A stretch of 64,000 nucleotides of DNA, from the NCBI GenBank assembly GCA_948099385.1, contig CANUEZ040000193.1:4972501-5036500 (forward strand), read 5' to 3'. A program made the position numbers and the translations under genes. The notes beneath the pieces are model-generated. The model saw only the letters and a list, made by a program, of their open reading frames with translations, did no database searches and was not told the origin of the DNA. The stretch comes from Fasciola hepatica. Its lineage: Eukaryota > Platyhelminthes > Trematoda > Plagiorchiida > Fasciolidae. Position 1 is the first letter of the stretch; every line of letters starts with the position of its first letter. This document shows, piece by piece, positions 25,195 to 36,638 of the stretch.

Positions 25195-25728
25195 TCAAAT
25201 CAAGCCGTGTGTTTCCCTTTCACAATTATCTGGCCCAAAGATCTCTAATTTTTCAAAACTTTCTTTGATGGTGTCTCTGGCCATTGGATCATGAACTATC
25301 TCAAACAATTTCAACACCCATTTTACCAATTCGTGCCATGATGAATTAATCATTGATAGTATTTGTCTAAGTGAAACTTCTGGTTTGTGTAGTTTCGGTG
25401 GACCATACAGTTGTGGATTTTGAGTTCCATTTGGCTTCAGATGTTGAGCTGTTGTCTCACAAGTAAAATGTCCTTCTAGTAGAAAGTGTGCTTCATCCGA
25501 CAACTCTTGTTCTAGTTCCTCAGGTTCATTGCAGTTAAATTGGCGCACAAACGTGCTGGTATAGTCAAGAACGGTCTCCATTTTCTCATATTTACTCCAA
25601 TGAATCAGAACGGGTCCGGAATCACCGCTAATGTGGTAAATTATCAAGCCATATTGCAACTGTAGATTTTCAATAATAAAAATGCACTCAGGTGTGGTGA
25701 GTGACTGATGTCTGGACGATGTTACCAC
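25195..25728 (-). pseudogene. Penelope-like reverse transcriptase, 5' part (inverted)
   Basis: A 177-residue uninterrupted minus frame matches the N-terminal (fingers) half of a Penelope-like reverse transcriptase. Landmarks are LKPNGTQNPQLYGPPKLHKP at about residues 97-116, then VSLRQILSMINSS and ELVKWVLKLF. It stops before the palm catalytic Asp residues. The rest of such a protein lies next door on the opposite strand (25759-26755), only about 30 bp away and head-to-head. One element with an inverted 5' part is the simplest reading; two independent truncated insertions are the alternative. Confidence 0.85.
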
Positions 25729-25758
25729 TTACTATGATTCGAAGTCAACCAGCTCCGC

Positions 25759-26755
25759 TTGGAACCAATTCTGAGAATCATTTTGGGTGGGTTTGAATAT
25801 TTTTTAGTTATTCGAATATATATTAAAATTGTGCTAGTTTCTTTATGCTGTTTATTTTCTTCGGTGGTATACAGAAACATAGATCTCAAGAGACTACCCG
25901 CAAAAGACGTTCATTCAGTGCAACTGATGATAGATTCTCTACGAACTACGATGGGCGCAGTTGTGGACAATACACTTCCCTTCTTTGAGATTATTATGAC
26001 TAGGAGGAATGACGGAACAATCACCAAATCTGATTCCATAGAAAATAAACTAGGACAAGCTTATACTTGCACACTAATAGCTTTGTGCCTAGGGAATATA
26101 AACGCAGCCTTGTCCGAACACCATTTCGGAGAGTAGAACGAATTTGCACGGAAAAATGATTGACAGCGAACTACGGCAGCTGAAACAGGCGTCGAACGAA
26201 AACGCTCCTCCCCATAGGTTTAACAGAAGGCACAGCAGGCCTAAAGTTACCAGATAAACCACTTGTTCAGTAGAGAAATCACTAGTCATTCGCTGTCATC
26301 ATTTAAATGTGATGATGATGTCAATGCCTGCTCAAACGGCGACTTGGTTCAGCGACTCGTAGAACATAATATGCAACTGACCCAATAATTGTTCATCAGA
26401 CGATTAGGATCCCCAAAGCCCTCGGTGAAAATAACGCCCACCTCTGTACACCAAATCCAATTTGATTTACGAATTTGCAGAGCAACCTACGTGGATAGAA
26501 CAGAACGACAGATGTCTAGCCGATGATCTGAACACATTCCAAATCGGGCGCAACGTCTTGTGATGCAATCAAGGTTAGATCAAACGCGTATTCACAATGT
26601 TCGAAGTCAAAAATTCTGGTCATCTGCCGTCGCTCGTCATCTTCAGATGACGCAACATCCAGCTGACCGAAACACTGCGTTTCGGGTCATATACGTCATA
26701 AGGAATGCAAGGCTATTCAGGTTTGCCGAAGCCGTAGCCATACATCGATAAAAAC
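25759..26755 (+). pseudogene. Penelope-like reverse transcriptase end plus GIY-YIG endonuclease
   Basis: The plus frame to 26136 includes VDNTLPFFEIIMTRRNDGTI, the conserved block after the YVDD box of Penelope-like reverse transcriptases. After frame changes the GIY-YIG endonuclease follows. At 26447-26525 it reads IQFDLRI then ATYVDRTERQ, where the Gly of YIG is Asp. At 26560-26751 it reads SSAVARHLQM, HPADRNTAFRVIY and RFAEAVAIHR, which include the conserved His and terminal Glu. The YVDD box itself is missing at the junction with the inverted 5' part. Stops separate the pieces, so the enzyme is not made. Confidence 0.82.
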
Positions 26756-26759
26756 CGAT

Positions 26760-27790
26760 ATTATGTCAACAGAAACTGCTATTTGGTAATGTGTCTTTAC
26801 CATGGTGACAATTCAAATTCTCCCTCTATTTGTCGCAAAATACTGTTTTACATTAACTCATTTGAACTCAATCGTTCTGCAGTATATACCACGTTGAGAT
26901 GCAGCGAGATCGTTGCCGCCAGCAAAGCAGATTTTTCGTGGTGAATGCAACCAGTGTCTGGATTGGGACCGTCAGTCCGTTTAACTTGAGCGAGACAGAT
27001 TGACGAAATGATCAAAGAACGTACAATCTATTACTGTCAATCGCGTCGATAGATGACTGGTAACGAAATTTCCAACATATGGGACAGTAGAGCTGCACAT
27101 CTTTAGTGCCGCATCATTACCTGGTTATGGTCCAGTTGGGTATTTGCGGCTCCAATCTGAGTGTGAAACTATTTGCCGTTTCATAGTGGGAAAACTCCTT
27201 GAATTGGTTGCGGCTGTTCTCGGAACACTATTTTGAACGACATCAGTTACGAGTTACGAGTGCATATAGATCGTCCTGTTTTATGGACGGATTGCACCAT
27301 TGTTTTGCAGTGAATTATTAATGTCAGTGCAATTCGTTTCCATTCGTAGTGTCCAATAGAACGCCTCCCATAGGAAACCGTCCATCACACTGTGAGTAGC
27401 GATATGTTCCAACTGATGAGAATCCTGCGGATGTTTCATCACGGAACTGTTGCCTGAAATTCAGTGTCAAACAATTTCTCTTTGTCGTTTCCGTACCATA
27501 TATTCCTGACAAACACACCAGCTTTTCGACTATTCCACTGTTTGTCATCGTCAATTTTCGGCGGTTGAAGCGTGACTGTTGCCTGTTGAACTGCCCCATT
27601 TTCCACTATGGTTCTTGGACCGATTAGGCAAAAACGACATTTGAGACTGGACCAAAATTACCTCAAACTTGTTTTCAAAAACCGGGATCAACAAGCAAAA
27701 TCAGGTCGCGTTGGTGTTTAAAAATACTGTTTGATCGTTCTCCGGCTCTAAACAAATGCGATAGTTCTATTTCTGATATGCAATGTACTT
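26760..27790. other. Stretch with no recognised gene
   Basis: A 91-residue minus frame at 27324-27599 is Arg/Thr-rich without a motif I know. No repeat partner in the window. Confidence 0.5.
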
Positions 27791-27794
27791 ACCG

Positions 27795-28191
27795 TCACAG
27801 CAGATGCTCAAAAACGCAGCCAACTTGAGCCAGACGAATCTTCAGCCGTCGAATCATATTATGTTGAACTGCATCAAGCATTGATGTTGGAATCGCACCA
27901 CATACAGATTGGATCCGATTTTCCAACTCATTCAAAATATCCATCTTCAGTTCGTGAAAATTCATCTCAAGATAACCGCCCAGGAAACATGCCGTTGATA
28001 TCATATCCAGAGATATTTGAGTCCAGGAAATATGTCTTTTTCGTCAGATCCTGAGCAAACGGAACTTCCAGTCGAGCCATTGAGCGTAGTCCGTAGAAAT
28101 TATAGTTTTGTAGCGAGATCAATCTTTGTTCATTTGTCTCACGCACTACCTTATCCGAAAGCTTGTTGCCCAGCCCGATATCCAACTCCAC
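27795..28191 (-). pseudogene. Possible DNA-transposase C-terminal relic (mariner-like)
   Basis: Two overlapping minus frames join into a segment whose end resembles the C-terminus of mariner-type transposases. FLGGYLEMNFHELKMDILNE recalls the FLWGYLK block. NRIQSVCGAIPTSMLDAV, then RRLKIRLAQVG and FEHLL, recall the helical tail that usually ends in a Gly/His-Glu-His-Leu sequence. The third catalytic Asp would lie in the upstream frame (AQDLTKKTYF) but is not convincing. No terminal inverted repeats were found. This is the only hint of a DNA transposon in the window and it is tentative. Confidence 0.4.
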
Positions 28192-28194
28192 GTA

Positions 28195-30411
28195 CGACTG
28201 AACTACCCAGATTTGAATCTCCTTATTGCAGTGGAGGAAATATGAAGACTGACTTCAACTGAATTTCTAATCTTGTCATTTTCGGGCGCAATCTGCATCA
28301 CTTCGAAGTAATATTTTCATCCGAATCGTGTTTTTGGGGTAAATAGGCCCACTAATCGAGATACAATACCATCATAATCACAGAGTTGCCTCATGATTCT
28401 AATTCGAAGCTTCAAGGAAATCTGTGTTAGATCAACAATGAAGTTTTCGTTTTTCCTCCTTGCGTGTTTTCATCCGTTCACTCTCCCGTTGTTCTGTCTT
28501 TTAATAAAGTAGGAATTTTGTTTGATTTTGAGGTCTCCGTTGCTATAAGTCGTGTATATTTAAAAGCATCGTCACCAAATATGTGACTTGCTCCTCTATT
28601 TCAATGAAAACCTTTTCGGCTCCACTTGAATTGACAGCGCCTAACCTTCTAGTTAAAACGGTGTAGTTACCTTTATCGTGGTATGTTGCTGTGCTCTCCT
28701 TCAGATACCATATTGAGCGGTGAACCATCTACTACTCAGCACCCCTCACCAGTAATGTTTGATTTCTCTAGATTCCTCAAATATTACCAAGTCAAGTCCC
28801 CATTTTTCCGATGTTCCTGTTCTCATCACTCACTGCTCATCAGGCAATGCAGCAGGAACTAACGATGCAGTCAGTACGAGGAATATTACCGTTTGACCAC
28901 GGCCTGTCTTCTGTTGACACTCATATGTGCTCTGGCACCTTAGGTTTACCGTGGACAGTAACATGCAAGCTGAGTTTAAACGACTATCCCTAGAATATCC
29001 CACCTATGGGTAAGTTTTGGTCAATCCACACATAATCCTAAACATTCACACCGATGCGCAACTAGCTCTCATTGTCGCGTCAGTCTGATGCTAGTTTTAG
29101 TCATGCATTCTGGTAAAACTGGCTTACGAAAATATTCATATCAATTCAGCCTAATTCGTTCATTTTCCTCTTTCTAAAGTTCTTTTTATATAAGGATCAG
29201 TGAACTTACAGGTCATCTTTATGTAACTGAGAATGCACGTTTGCAAATGAATTACATGCAAAACGTCAAGCATATAAACGGATACGAGCAGACCTCGAGG
29301 AGTAGAAAAGATTGACTTAATAGAGGAGATTTTACTTCAGACATCAAAGAGAAGAAACAAGTCAGCTCAACAATAATGATGAGTATCATACAAGGATTAT
29401 TAGCCGCATATACAGAGCATGAAATGGTAGAGCATGCATGCAAGTGGCCGGGCCGTTCGTCTTCGTTGAATGCGGTCGTCTATAGGGGATTGTGCTCATA
29501 TATTTGGTTCAGTGCAGAAGACCGCCTTCTCTGCTGTTAGCCTTCTTATTGCTGTAAAATCCTACTTATTGTTTGCTACTAATATAGGCGTTAACCATCA
29601 ATATTAGGAAGTAATACAACGTTTCCTGTTAAAATAACTACATTCTGTCGAAATGGGCTTGATTGCAGTAGTTTTATGGACATACTCTCATGAAACAAAT
29701 TTCCGTAAATGGAACTTTCATCATTCTGAATGTGAATAATCAATTGTTAGTGAATTATTTATAAATTACTGTGACCCTGGATGGTGACACGAAGAAACTA
29801 TCGTCTTCTACGAGATATGCGAAATTCAGCAAGCACTCTAAAGCAGATATATGCCTACTGGCATGGGAAATTCTTTAACATTCGCCTTTATTTGTCAGAG
29901 GTACAATTCCCTAAATCGAATGATTCCTCTTGAATATTGAAATCTAATAAATCACCCTGATAAAACCAAGTAAAATGTCGTGAATGTTAGTGCAAAGGCC
30001 AGATTTGGAGAGTATGATCTCATAGGCCGCAAATGATCGACCGATAAACAAAGCACTTCAAGTGGTCAAAATTGAGCAGGTTAATTCTATCGTCTTCCTA
30101 CTTCCAGCCATATTTATTTCAAACAAGTGTTTCATTCATACACAGTCAAGAATCCTCACATGTAGGTTTGATCATGGTTCATATGACAATGTCTGATTCG
30201 ATGACTGTTTGAGTTGCAATAAAATTTTGTTATATCACGCGATGACACACTTGACAAAGAATGTCTCAATTCAATAAGACTCGATAAAATATCTACTTGG
30301 CATTGGTATGCCGAACACAGTGGAAGCACACGGCCTATTGGACCCACCAGACAATCAAAAGACACGGTGCACAATGAACGCATTGCACGAAACACAGGAC
30401 ACTAGGCCAAG
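28195..30411. other. Stretch with no recognised gene
   Basis: Left flank of the BEL/Pao insertion. Short frames (28543-28728 minus, 30156-30395 minus and others) match nothing I know. No repeat partner seen. Confidence 0.5.
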
Positions 30412-30416
30412 GAAAC
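30412..30416. repeat. Target-site duplication, left (gaaac)
   Basis: The five bases directly before the 5' LTR equal the five directly after the 3' LTR (37465-37469). A 5-bp duplication is normal for BEL/Pao integration. Confidence 0.93.
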
Positions 30417-31242
30417 TGTTAATTACGAATCGTAATTAGAGTTTGTCCTTTTGTCTTCTGTTTAGTTACTTATTAGTAGTGAGTACATGCATCGTGAACC
30501 CCGGACATTCGTAATGTATTTTCCCTGTTTCTAAGGTATCACATCAGTTTATACTTGAGTTTCATGGTACTTATTACATGAACAGTTCACGTATTTGTTC
30601 ATAACCTTGTTTTCCCGAAGGTCTACACTTTTACTGTTATATAATCTTTCTGAGTGTTTCATTTGTACTGCCGAGCGGAGGCTCGAACTCCCAGTCTTAT
30701 CGTTTCTGTCAGTGCACTCCACTATTGGCCGTCATACGTCAACGGCATTAACAGATCTAGTGCCGGATTCGCCTATTGATGTTGACACGTGCCTTTGTTT
30801 ACTCCACAGACTTAGCTCATTTGTACTTATTTGTTAATGACACTTTTTACCATTGCAACCACAGTCCAATTCACGTGTTTGTAATCGATTTATTGATCTT
30901 TGACGATAAACGCTCTTGATTTATTGACTGTACCGCAACCGAACTGCGCTACAGTTTCGTTCAGCTGCCTGCTAAGTGGACCGTTTTTATTTTCTGCGCT
31001 GTCCCGATTTTCGGAAGCTTACTGCCCATTGTTCTTGGTTTCTCACCTGGCTGTAAGTCCTTTATTTGCTGTATATCTATGTTTATTGTATTATTTAGAA
31101 CCACGAATCATCGATAAACACGGTTATTCGATTGGAATTTGTTCTGCTGCCCGTAATCGTGTTCTGCCCATATCGTGCGTGTAGCTAGAGAAACTAAGTT
31201 ACTGCTAGATTCACAGCCCTAGACATCGGGATAGTCGCAACA
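30417..31242 (+). repeat. BEL/Pao 5' LTR
   Basis: Begins tgtt, ends aaca; 826 bp. The second to fourth segments hold a TATA-like ttatataa at 30637-30644 that may be the promoter. A 9-bp inverted repeat with one central base lies at 30420-30438. An antisense tRNA-like box pair sits at 30668-30734. Small frames inside are identical in both LTRs and are not genes. Confidence 0.96.
30668..30734 (-). promoter_or_regulatory. Antisense tRNA-like Pol III A/B-box pair in 5' LTR
   Basis: On the minus strand ggccaatagtgg (A-box-like) is followed about 41 nt later by gggagttcgagcctcc. The latter resembles a B box inside a T-arm: TTCGAGC loop with a four-pair GGAG/CTCC stem. The spacing matches that of tRNA genes. 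The tail ctcggca has no matching 5' acceptor strand, so it is not a tRNA gene. It is repeated in the 3' LTR. Confidence 0.45.
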
Positions 31243-31275
31243 GTTAGCCAGTTAACCAAATCACTGCTTTGATTT

Positions 31276-32650
31276 ATGCCGGAATCGGAATTGAAGAAAT
31301 TCTGTCAAATGCAGCCCCACCACGATTCCGACAGTGAACGTCAGTTATCACAAGGCCCGTCTCCGGACTCAAAGCTGAATCAAGAACTGAAATTGGCAAA
31401 ATTAAAGACAAAACGGTTGGAGCTTGAGCTGGAAACTGCTAGGCGTATCAGTGATGCCAAAATGAGGCTCGCGGAGAAGATTAGTGATCTACAAGCTGAA
31501 GAACGGTCATTATTGTCGGTCGAGACCTCTCGACCACCTACCCCACAGCAATTTGAGAAGCTCGAACGAGTGAAAAACGATGTACAGTCTCTCCCAACTT
31601 CAAATGCTCAACCTGTCGACCCGATATCCTTCAAGAAACCTGGAATTCATGTTTTGACTCGGGAACAACCAGCGGCAAGCAACGTCTTTGAAACCGCTCA
31701 GCTGCTTCAAGCTTGCATGAGCCTACCAGTCCGAAAATTGGTCAAGTTTGATGGAAACCCAAAGAATTAATTCAGGTTTATGCGGAGCTTTCAAACTACA
31801 GTGGCCAGATACACCTTCGACCCCGCTTGTCTATTGGATTACCTAATTTCGGCCTGTGAAGGCGAAGCTGCTGAATCAATCCGAAGATGCGCAATCCTTG
31901 AACCTAAGGAAGGCTATGAAGAAGCATTACGAATTCTCGAACGGCGTTTCGGTGAGCCACATGTAATCGCAAGACAGTGCATAAGCGAACTGACAGACGG
32001 GCCAACCGTGAAGCCTTCAGACTCTCAAGCTCTAATCAAGTTAGCTGATGAAATGAAGTTGTGTTCTGCCACGTTGGAAAGGCTGAATTATCAGTCAGAC
32101 TTAAATGCCTGTCACACTCTTACAGCAGTTGTGCAACGGCTTCCCCATCACATTCAGTCCAAGTGGTTCGAAAAGGCATCTCATATCTTGAGGACCAAAC
32201 GTGAGCCCACATTCTGTGAGCTGATGGACTTTGTTTCGGACCAAGCTGATGCCGCCGTAACCGGCCTCGTTTATATCACACATCAAGATAATCGTGTCCA
32301 CGCCCGGTCAGAATCCCAACGGCCTAAGACTAGTCAAGGCTCACGAGATCGAGTGGCCATAGTAATGTCAACAGAGACTGATGTAGCTGCAGCAAGTCTG
32401 AAAGCTTCGCAAAATCCAATTTGTTCTATTTGTAAGGGACCACATTACGTGGACCAATGCAGTACATTTCAGGGTTTGAGTGTTGCCGATAGAAACGAAG
32501 AAATAAAGAGATTGAAGTTATGTTTTCTGTGCTTGAAACCAAACCATGTCGTTAAGAATTGCCGATCACGCAGAACCTGTGGTCTGAGCGACTGCAAAGG
32601 TCAACATCATCCAATGTTACACAGACAAGGAACCCCAGAGGGTAACAGCC
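31276..32650 (+). pseudogene. BEL/Pao Gag with nonsense codon
   Basis: Gag would coat and package the element RNA. The frame opens at 31276 (33 bp after the LTR) with a charged coiled-coil-like N-terminus (Lys/Glu/Leu-rich, residues about 30-80). A DUF1759-like capsid region starts at VKFDGNPKN. An in-frame TAA at 31768-31770 follows immediately; the same frame then continues (FRFMRSFQTTV, residues after the stop) without loss of register, so one base change is enough to explain it. Two zinc knuckles follow: CSICKGPHYVDQC at 32421-32460 and CFLCLKPNHVVKNC at about 32521-32562. No separate Gag stop is seen; the frame runs on into protease. Readthrough of the TAA is possible but nothing in the context proves it. 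Confidence 0.92.
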
Positions 32651-32699
32651 GGAGTATTCAAGTAACTGAACGTGCTGTATCGGTTGGTCATGTCTCAGC

Positions 32700-33508
32700 A
32701 AACGTCAGTAATGCCATTCAGGAAGTGTCTTTCGCCATATTACCAGTCCGGCTCCGAGGTCCATTAGGAGAAGTTACCGTCAATGGTTTCCTTGACAACG
32801 GTTCAGACTCGACGTTCATTGACGCTTCGCTCATGAAGAAACTGGGTTTAAAAGGGAAAACGAGAGCGCCTTACTGTCAAGACTGTTACTGGGGGTTGTG
32901 TGACGGAAGGTGTCACAGTATCCCTAACGATAACCTCACTGGATGGACAAGAGGCTATCCAGATCCACCGAGCCTGGGCAGTCGAAACCCTTCCGAAACT
33001 ACAGCCGTTTATTCAACCGCAAGAATTGAGCAGGTGGGAGCATTTGAAAGAAATACCGTTGTCAGTTATAAAGGCCTCCGATATCTGTATACTAATTGGG
33101 GCCAATATTCCGAAGGCTCACTGGGTCTTGGAACAACAAACTGGTGGTCCCGACGACCCGTACGCCGTAAGAGGACCGCTCGGATGGGTCATACTTGGGC
33201 CAACTTCACAACAACGACAGAACAAACCGAAAGCCCACGTGCACCAAGTCACAACCACCGAATTGGGTAAAAGTCTGGAACGTATGTTCAATTTCGAATT
33301 CGTAGAAGCGGCCTGTGTCAAACGTAGCATGTCAGAGGATGACAAGTTGGCTCTACGTCACATGACAAATTCTTTGCGTAAGATAGATGGCCATTACGAG
33401 ATTGCCCTGCCATGGAAACCCGGCAGTCCATGCCTACCGGATTATAAATGTTTGGCTCTCAAAAGATTGCTGTTCCTCAGGAACGCTTTGAAAACGATCA
33501 GTTATTGA
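32700..33508 (+). pseudogene. BEL/Pao A17 aspartic protease with frameshift
   Basis: The protease would process the polyprotein. The active site FLDNGSDSTFI lies at 32788-32820 in frame 1 (Asp codon 32794-32796; the motif is D-N-G rather than D-S/T-G). Just after LMKKLGL the reading continues in frame 2 from about 32858 (VTEGVTVSLTITSLDG, then the conserved ILIGANIPKAHW and YAVRGPLGWVILGP blocks) as far as about 33480. The switch lies in the A/G-rich run at 32847-32862, so a one-base indel or +1 slippage fits. A second switch back to frame 1 occurs at about 33476-33492, before the reverse transcriptase. Confidence 0.88.
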
Positions 33509-36500
33509 AGAAAAAGTACTGCGTAACGATTAACGAATATATATCAAAGGGTTACGCTGAGATGGTACCCGAGACTGAGCAAAACCTAACTGGCCCCCAC
33601 GTATGGTATATTCCGCACCACGGCGTATATAAACACGGAGACCGAACCACAATTAGGGTGGTATTCAACTGCGCTGCGGAGGTTAATCAAACATCACTGA
33701 ACAAACAACTACTGACGGGACCAGACCTTGTCAATAGTTTGTGCGGGGTGCTGTTGAGGTTCCGTGAGTACAGGTACACTTTGGTAGCCGATATTGAAGC
33801 TATGTTTCACCAGGTGAAGGTCCCATTAAGCGACCGCGATTGTCTGAGGTTCCTCTGGTGGCCTGACGGTAACGTGACCAACAAACCAAAAGCATATCGT
33901 AGGACGTCTCATCCATTTGGAGCCACCTCGTCGCCGTCATGCTGCAGCTTAGCCTTGCAGAACACTATCGACTGCAATATGGCAATTTACGATGCTACTT
34001 TGATCAATCAAGCCAAGAAAAGCTTCTACGTAGATGATTGTTTGATGAGTTTACCGAAAATGGAGGACGTTGGAAGAATGGGAAGAACGTTGCGGCACGC
34101 TCTACTGCAAGGCGGTTTCAACTTGACTAAATTCTTCAGTAATGTGCCACATGCTTTGGGAGAACTGCCGAAAGCAGAAACCGAACCCATTTTCCTTGAT
34201 CGACAGCCAGCTGAAGTAAAGCGAACTCTGGGAGTGCAATGGGAGCCAAATCACGATAGCTTTTTTGTTGACGTTACACCTTGGGAGGGAAAATATACCC
34301 GGAGAGGTTTACTTACCTATATCGCTTCAATTTACGACCCCATGGAGCTTGTATCTCCAAGTCTGTTGCCTTCTAAATTGCTTTTCCAGGACCTATGTCG
34401 AAGACAAGCCAAATGGGACGAGGATATGACCCAGGAAGAAATCGACCGATGGATTGTGTGTCTCAGTGAAATTCAAGCAGTATCTAATCTACGAATCGCC
34501 CGTTGTATACGACCGATGAATGAAAAAACGGATCCAAGACTGGAACTACATGCATTTAGTGACGCTTCAGAACTGGGTTATGGAGCAGTATTCTATTTAC
34601 GATCTGTTACCGAAGATGGAATGATAAACTGTTCTCTAATATTGGCGAAGTCTCGTGTAGCCCCCTTGAAATCCGTGACCATCCCGCGGTTGGAACTTGC
34701 GGCTGCTGTTGTCTCAGTAAGATTAGTCGCCTTTGCCAAAGAAGAACTTTCCGTACCTATCTGCTCGACTACGTTCTGGACAGACTCGCTAATTGTTTTG
34801 CAGTCGATACGAAATACCAAGTATCGTTTCGAAACCTTTGTGGCCAACCGTCTGGCGGTGATCCGTGAACTTTCGGAACCTGAACAGTGGGTCCACGTGA
34901 ACAGCAAAGACAATCCAGCTGATTTAGCTTCGAGAGGTACCAGCCCGAGAAGGCCGCTAGATGCACTTTGGTTTAATGGCCCACGATTTCTCTTGCAGAA
35001 TGTGTCTTCGTGGTCTGCACAGCCTAGTCCCACCGTATGCCCTCAGATTGAATTAGTCAAAACGGTTCCCGTGAACTCAGTGCAAACATCGGATACAGTC
35101 GGCTGGATACAAAGATTCCGCAATGCCAAATCTTGGTTAGGCTTGCTGCGACAGATTGCTGGGTTGAAGCGGTTTTGTTTTTGGATTCGACAACGACATG
35201 AAACGGGTGTTAGTCAGCTGAACATCGCCAAGCAGTTGAAACCATCAGAATTACAGTCATCAGAATTAGCCTTACTTCGTTTGGTGCAAAAGGATTGCTT
35301 TAGTAAGGAGCTAAGAACAATCTCCGAAGGATCAGAGGTCCCGAGCATGTCCCGGCCAGTCTCAGGACGATTGCAGAAACTCCGTCCGTTTAATTACTGT
35401 GGTTTACTACGAGTGGGAGGTCGCCTACGATGGGCACCTCTACCTTTCGAGTCAAAACATCCTATAATTCTACCGAAGGATCACTTCATCATCAAACTTT
35501 TAGTGCAACATTATCACGAAGTGAATGGCCACGCTGGTGCAGCACATTTGTTGTCACTATTAAGGGAACGTTATTGGATTACACACGGCTACTCTACAGT
35601 TAAAAATATACTACGAAAATGTTTCCATTGTAAACGTTGGCATTCCCAGGCACAAAGTCAAGTAATGGCACCACTTCCTGAGGACAGAATGTTATTCGGC
35701 GAGAATCCGGTTACTGCTGTCGGAGTAGACTACTTCGGTCCCTTCTTGGTGAAGCACGGTAGAGCCACTGAGAAACGTTACGGGTGTATATTTACTTGCC
35801 TGTCCATGAGAGCCGTACACCTAGAGGTTGCCTACACCCTAGACACCGATTCCTTTCTTTCTGCGATTTCTCGGTTTGTGGCAAGACGAGGATGTCCCAG
35901 TGTTGTCTACAGTGACAATGGAACGAATTTCCGAGGCGCTGAAGCAGACTTGAGGCGATGCCTGAAGGCTTGGAACCAAGACAAGATTCTAATAACACTT
36001 GGGAATATAGACTGTGAATGGCGCTTCTCTTTACCGAAGGCAAGTCATCGCGAAGGTGTATGGGAACGTATCATACGATCTGTCCGCCGAATTCTGCTTT
36101 CACTTCTAGCTGATCAATTGGTCGTAGATGAGGCGTTAGTAACGATGTTCTGCGAGGTAGAAAGAATATTTAATGATCGCCCTCTAACCAGAATATCAAA
36201 TGATCCCGATGATTTCAACGCGATAACACCCAATCACCTTCTTCTCCTACGAGGTATACCAGCGACATTTCCTTCCGAGCTACCAAACAACCGGTTGAAC
36301 CGAAGATGGCGACAGGCGCAAAAGCTGGCAGATGCCTTCTGGGCTCGCTGGTTGAAGGAATACTTGCCAACACTACAGACAAGATCAAAGTGGAATAAGC
36401 CTAGCCGAAAGCTGAACGTAGGCGACTTGGTTCTCCTAGCTGACACGCACGCACGGAGAGGGGCGTGGCCCAAAGGGATAATTGAGGAAACGGTTATGGG

Positions 36501-36603
36501 AAGCGATGGACGAGTCAGAGAAGTTGCAGTACGCACAGCCAACGGTGTTCACCGGAGAGACATACGACAGCTGTGTCTTCTAGAGTCGGACTTATGCTCA
36601 TGA
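33448..36603 (+). pseudogene. BEL/Pao Pol: reverse transcriptase, RNase H, integrase
   Basis: An uninterrupted 1,051-codon frame in frame with Gag but not with the middle of the protease. The first ATG (33448) is probably not a real start, because homology enters only at about 33490 from the other frame. Reverse transcriptase: VVFNCAAEVNQTSLN near residue 70, ADIEAMFHQV (Asp near 115), YVDD at 194-197. RNase H: HAFSDASELGYG near 370. Integrase: an HHCC zinc module from about 689 to 731 (HYHEVNGHAG and CFHCKRW), then catalytic D761 (VGVDYFGPF), D823 (YSDNGTNF) and E869 (SHREGVWERI). The C-terminal domain has VGDLVLLAD and RGAWPKG near 1000. All catalytic residues are present, so this part could be active if expressed in frame. 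The stop at 36603 lies 35 bp before the 3' LTR. Confidence 0.95.
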
Positions 36604-36638
36604 GTGTGGTTCGTGACATTCCCCCACCCCGGGGGCAG

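Noticed and set aside
30595..31184. Open frames of 80 and 94 residues repeated exactly at 36817-37406
   Set aside because: They are the two LTRs; identity reflects the LTR pair, not conserved proteins.
32847..32853. T TTA AAA heptamer at the protease frame break, like a -1 frameshift slippery site
   Set aside because: The observed switch is +1 (frame 1 to frame 2), opposite to what a -1 site gives, and it lies in the middle of the protease rather than between genes.
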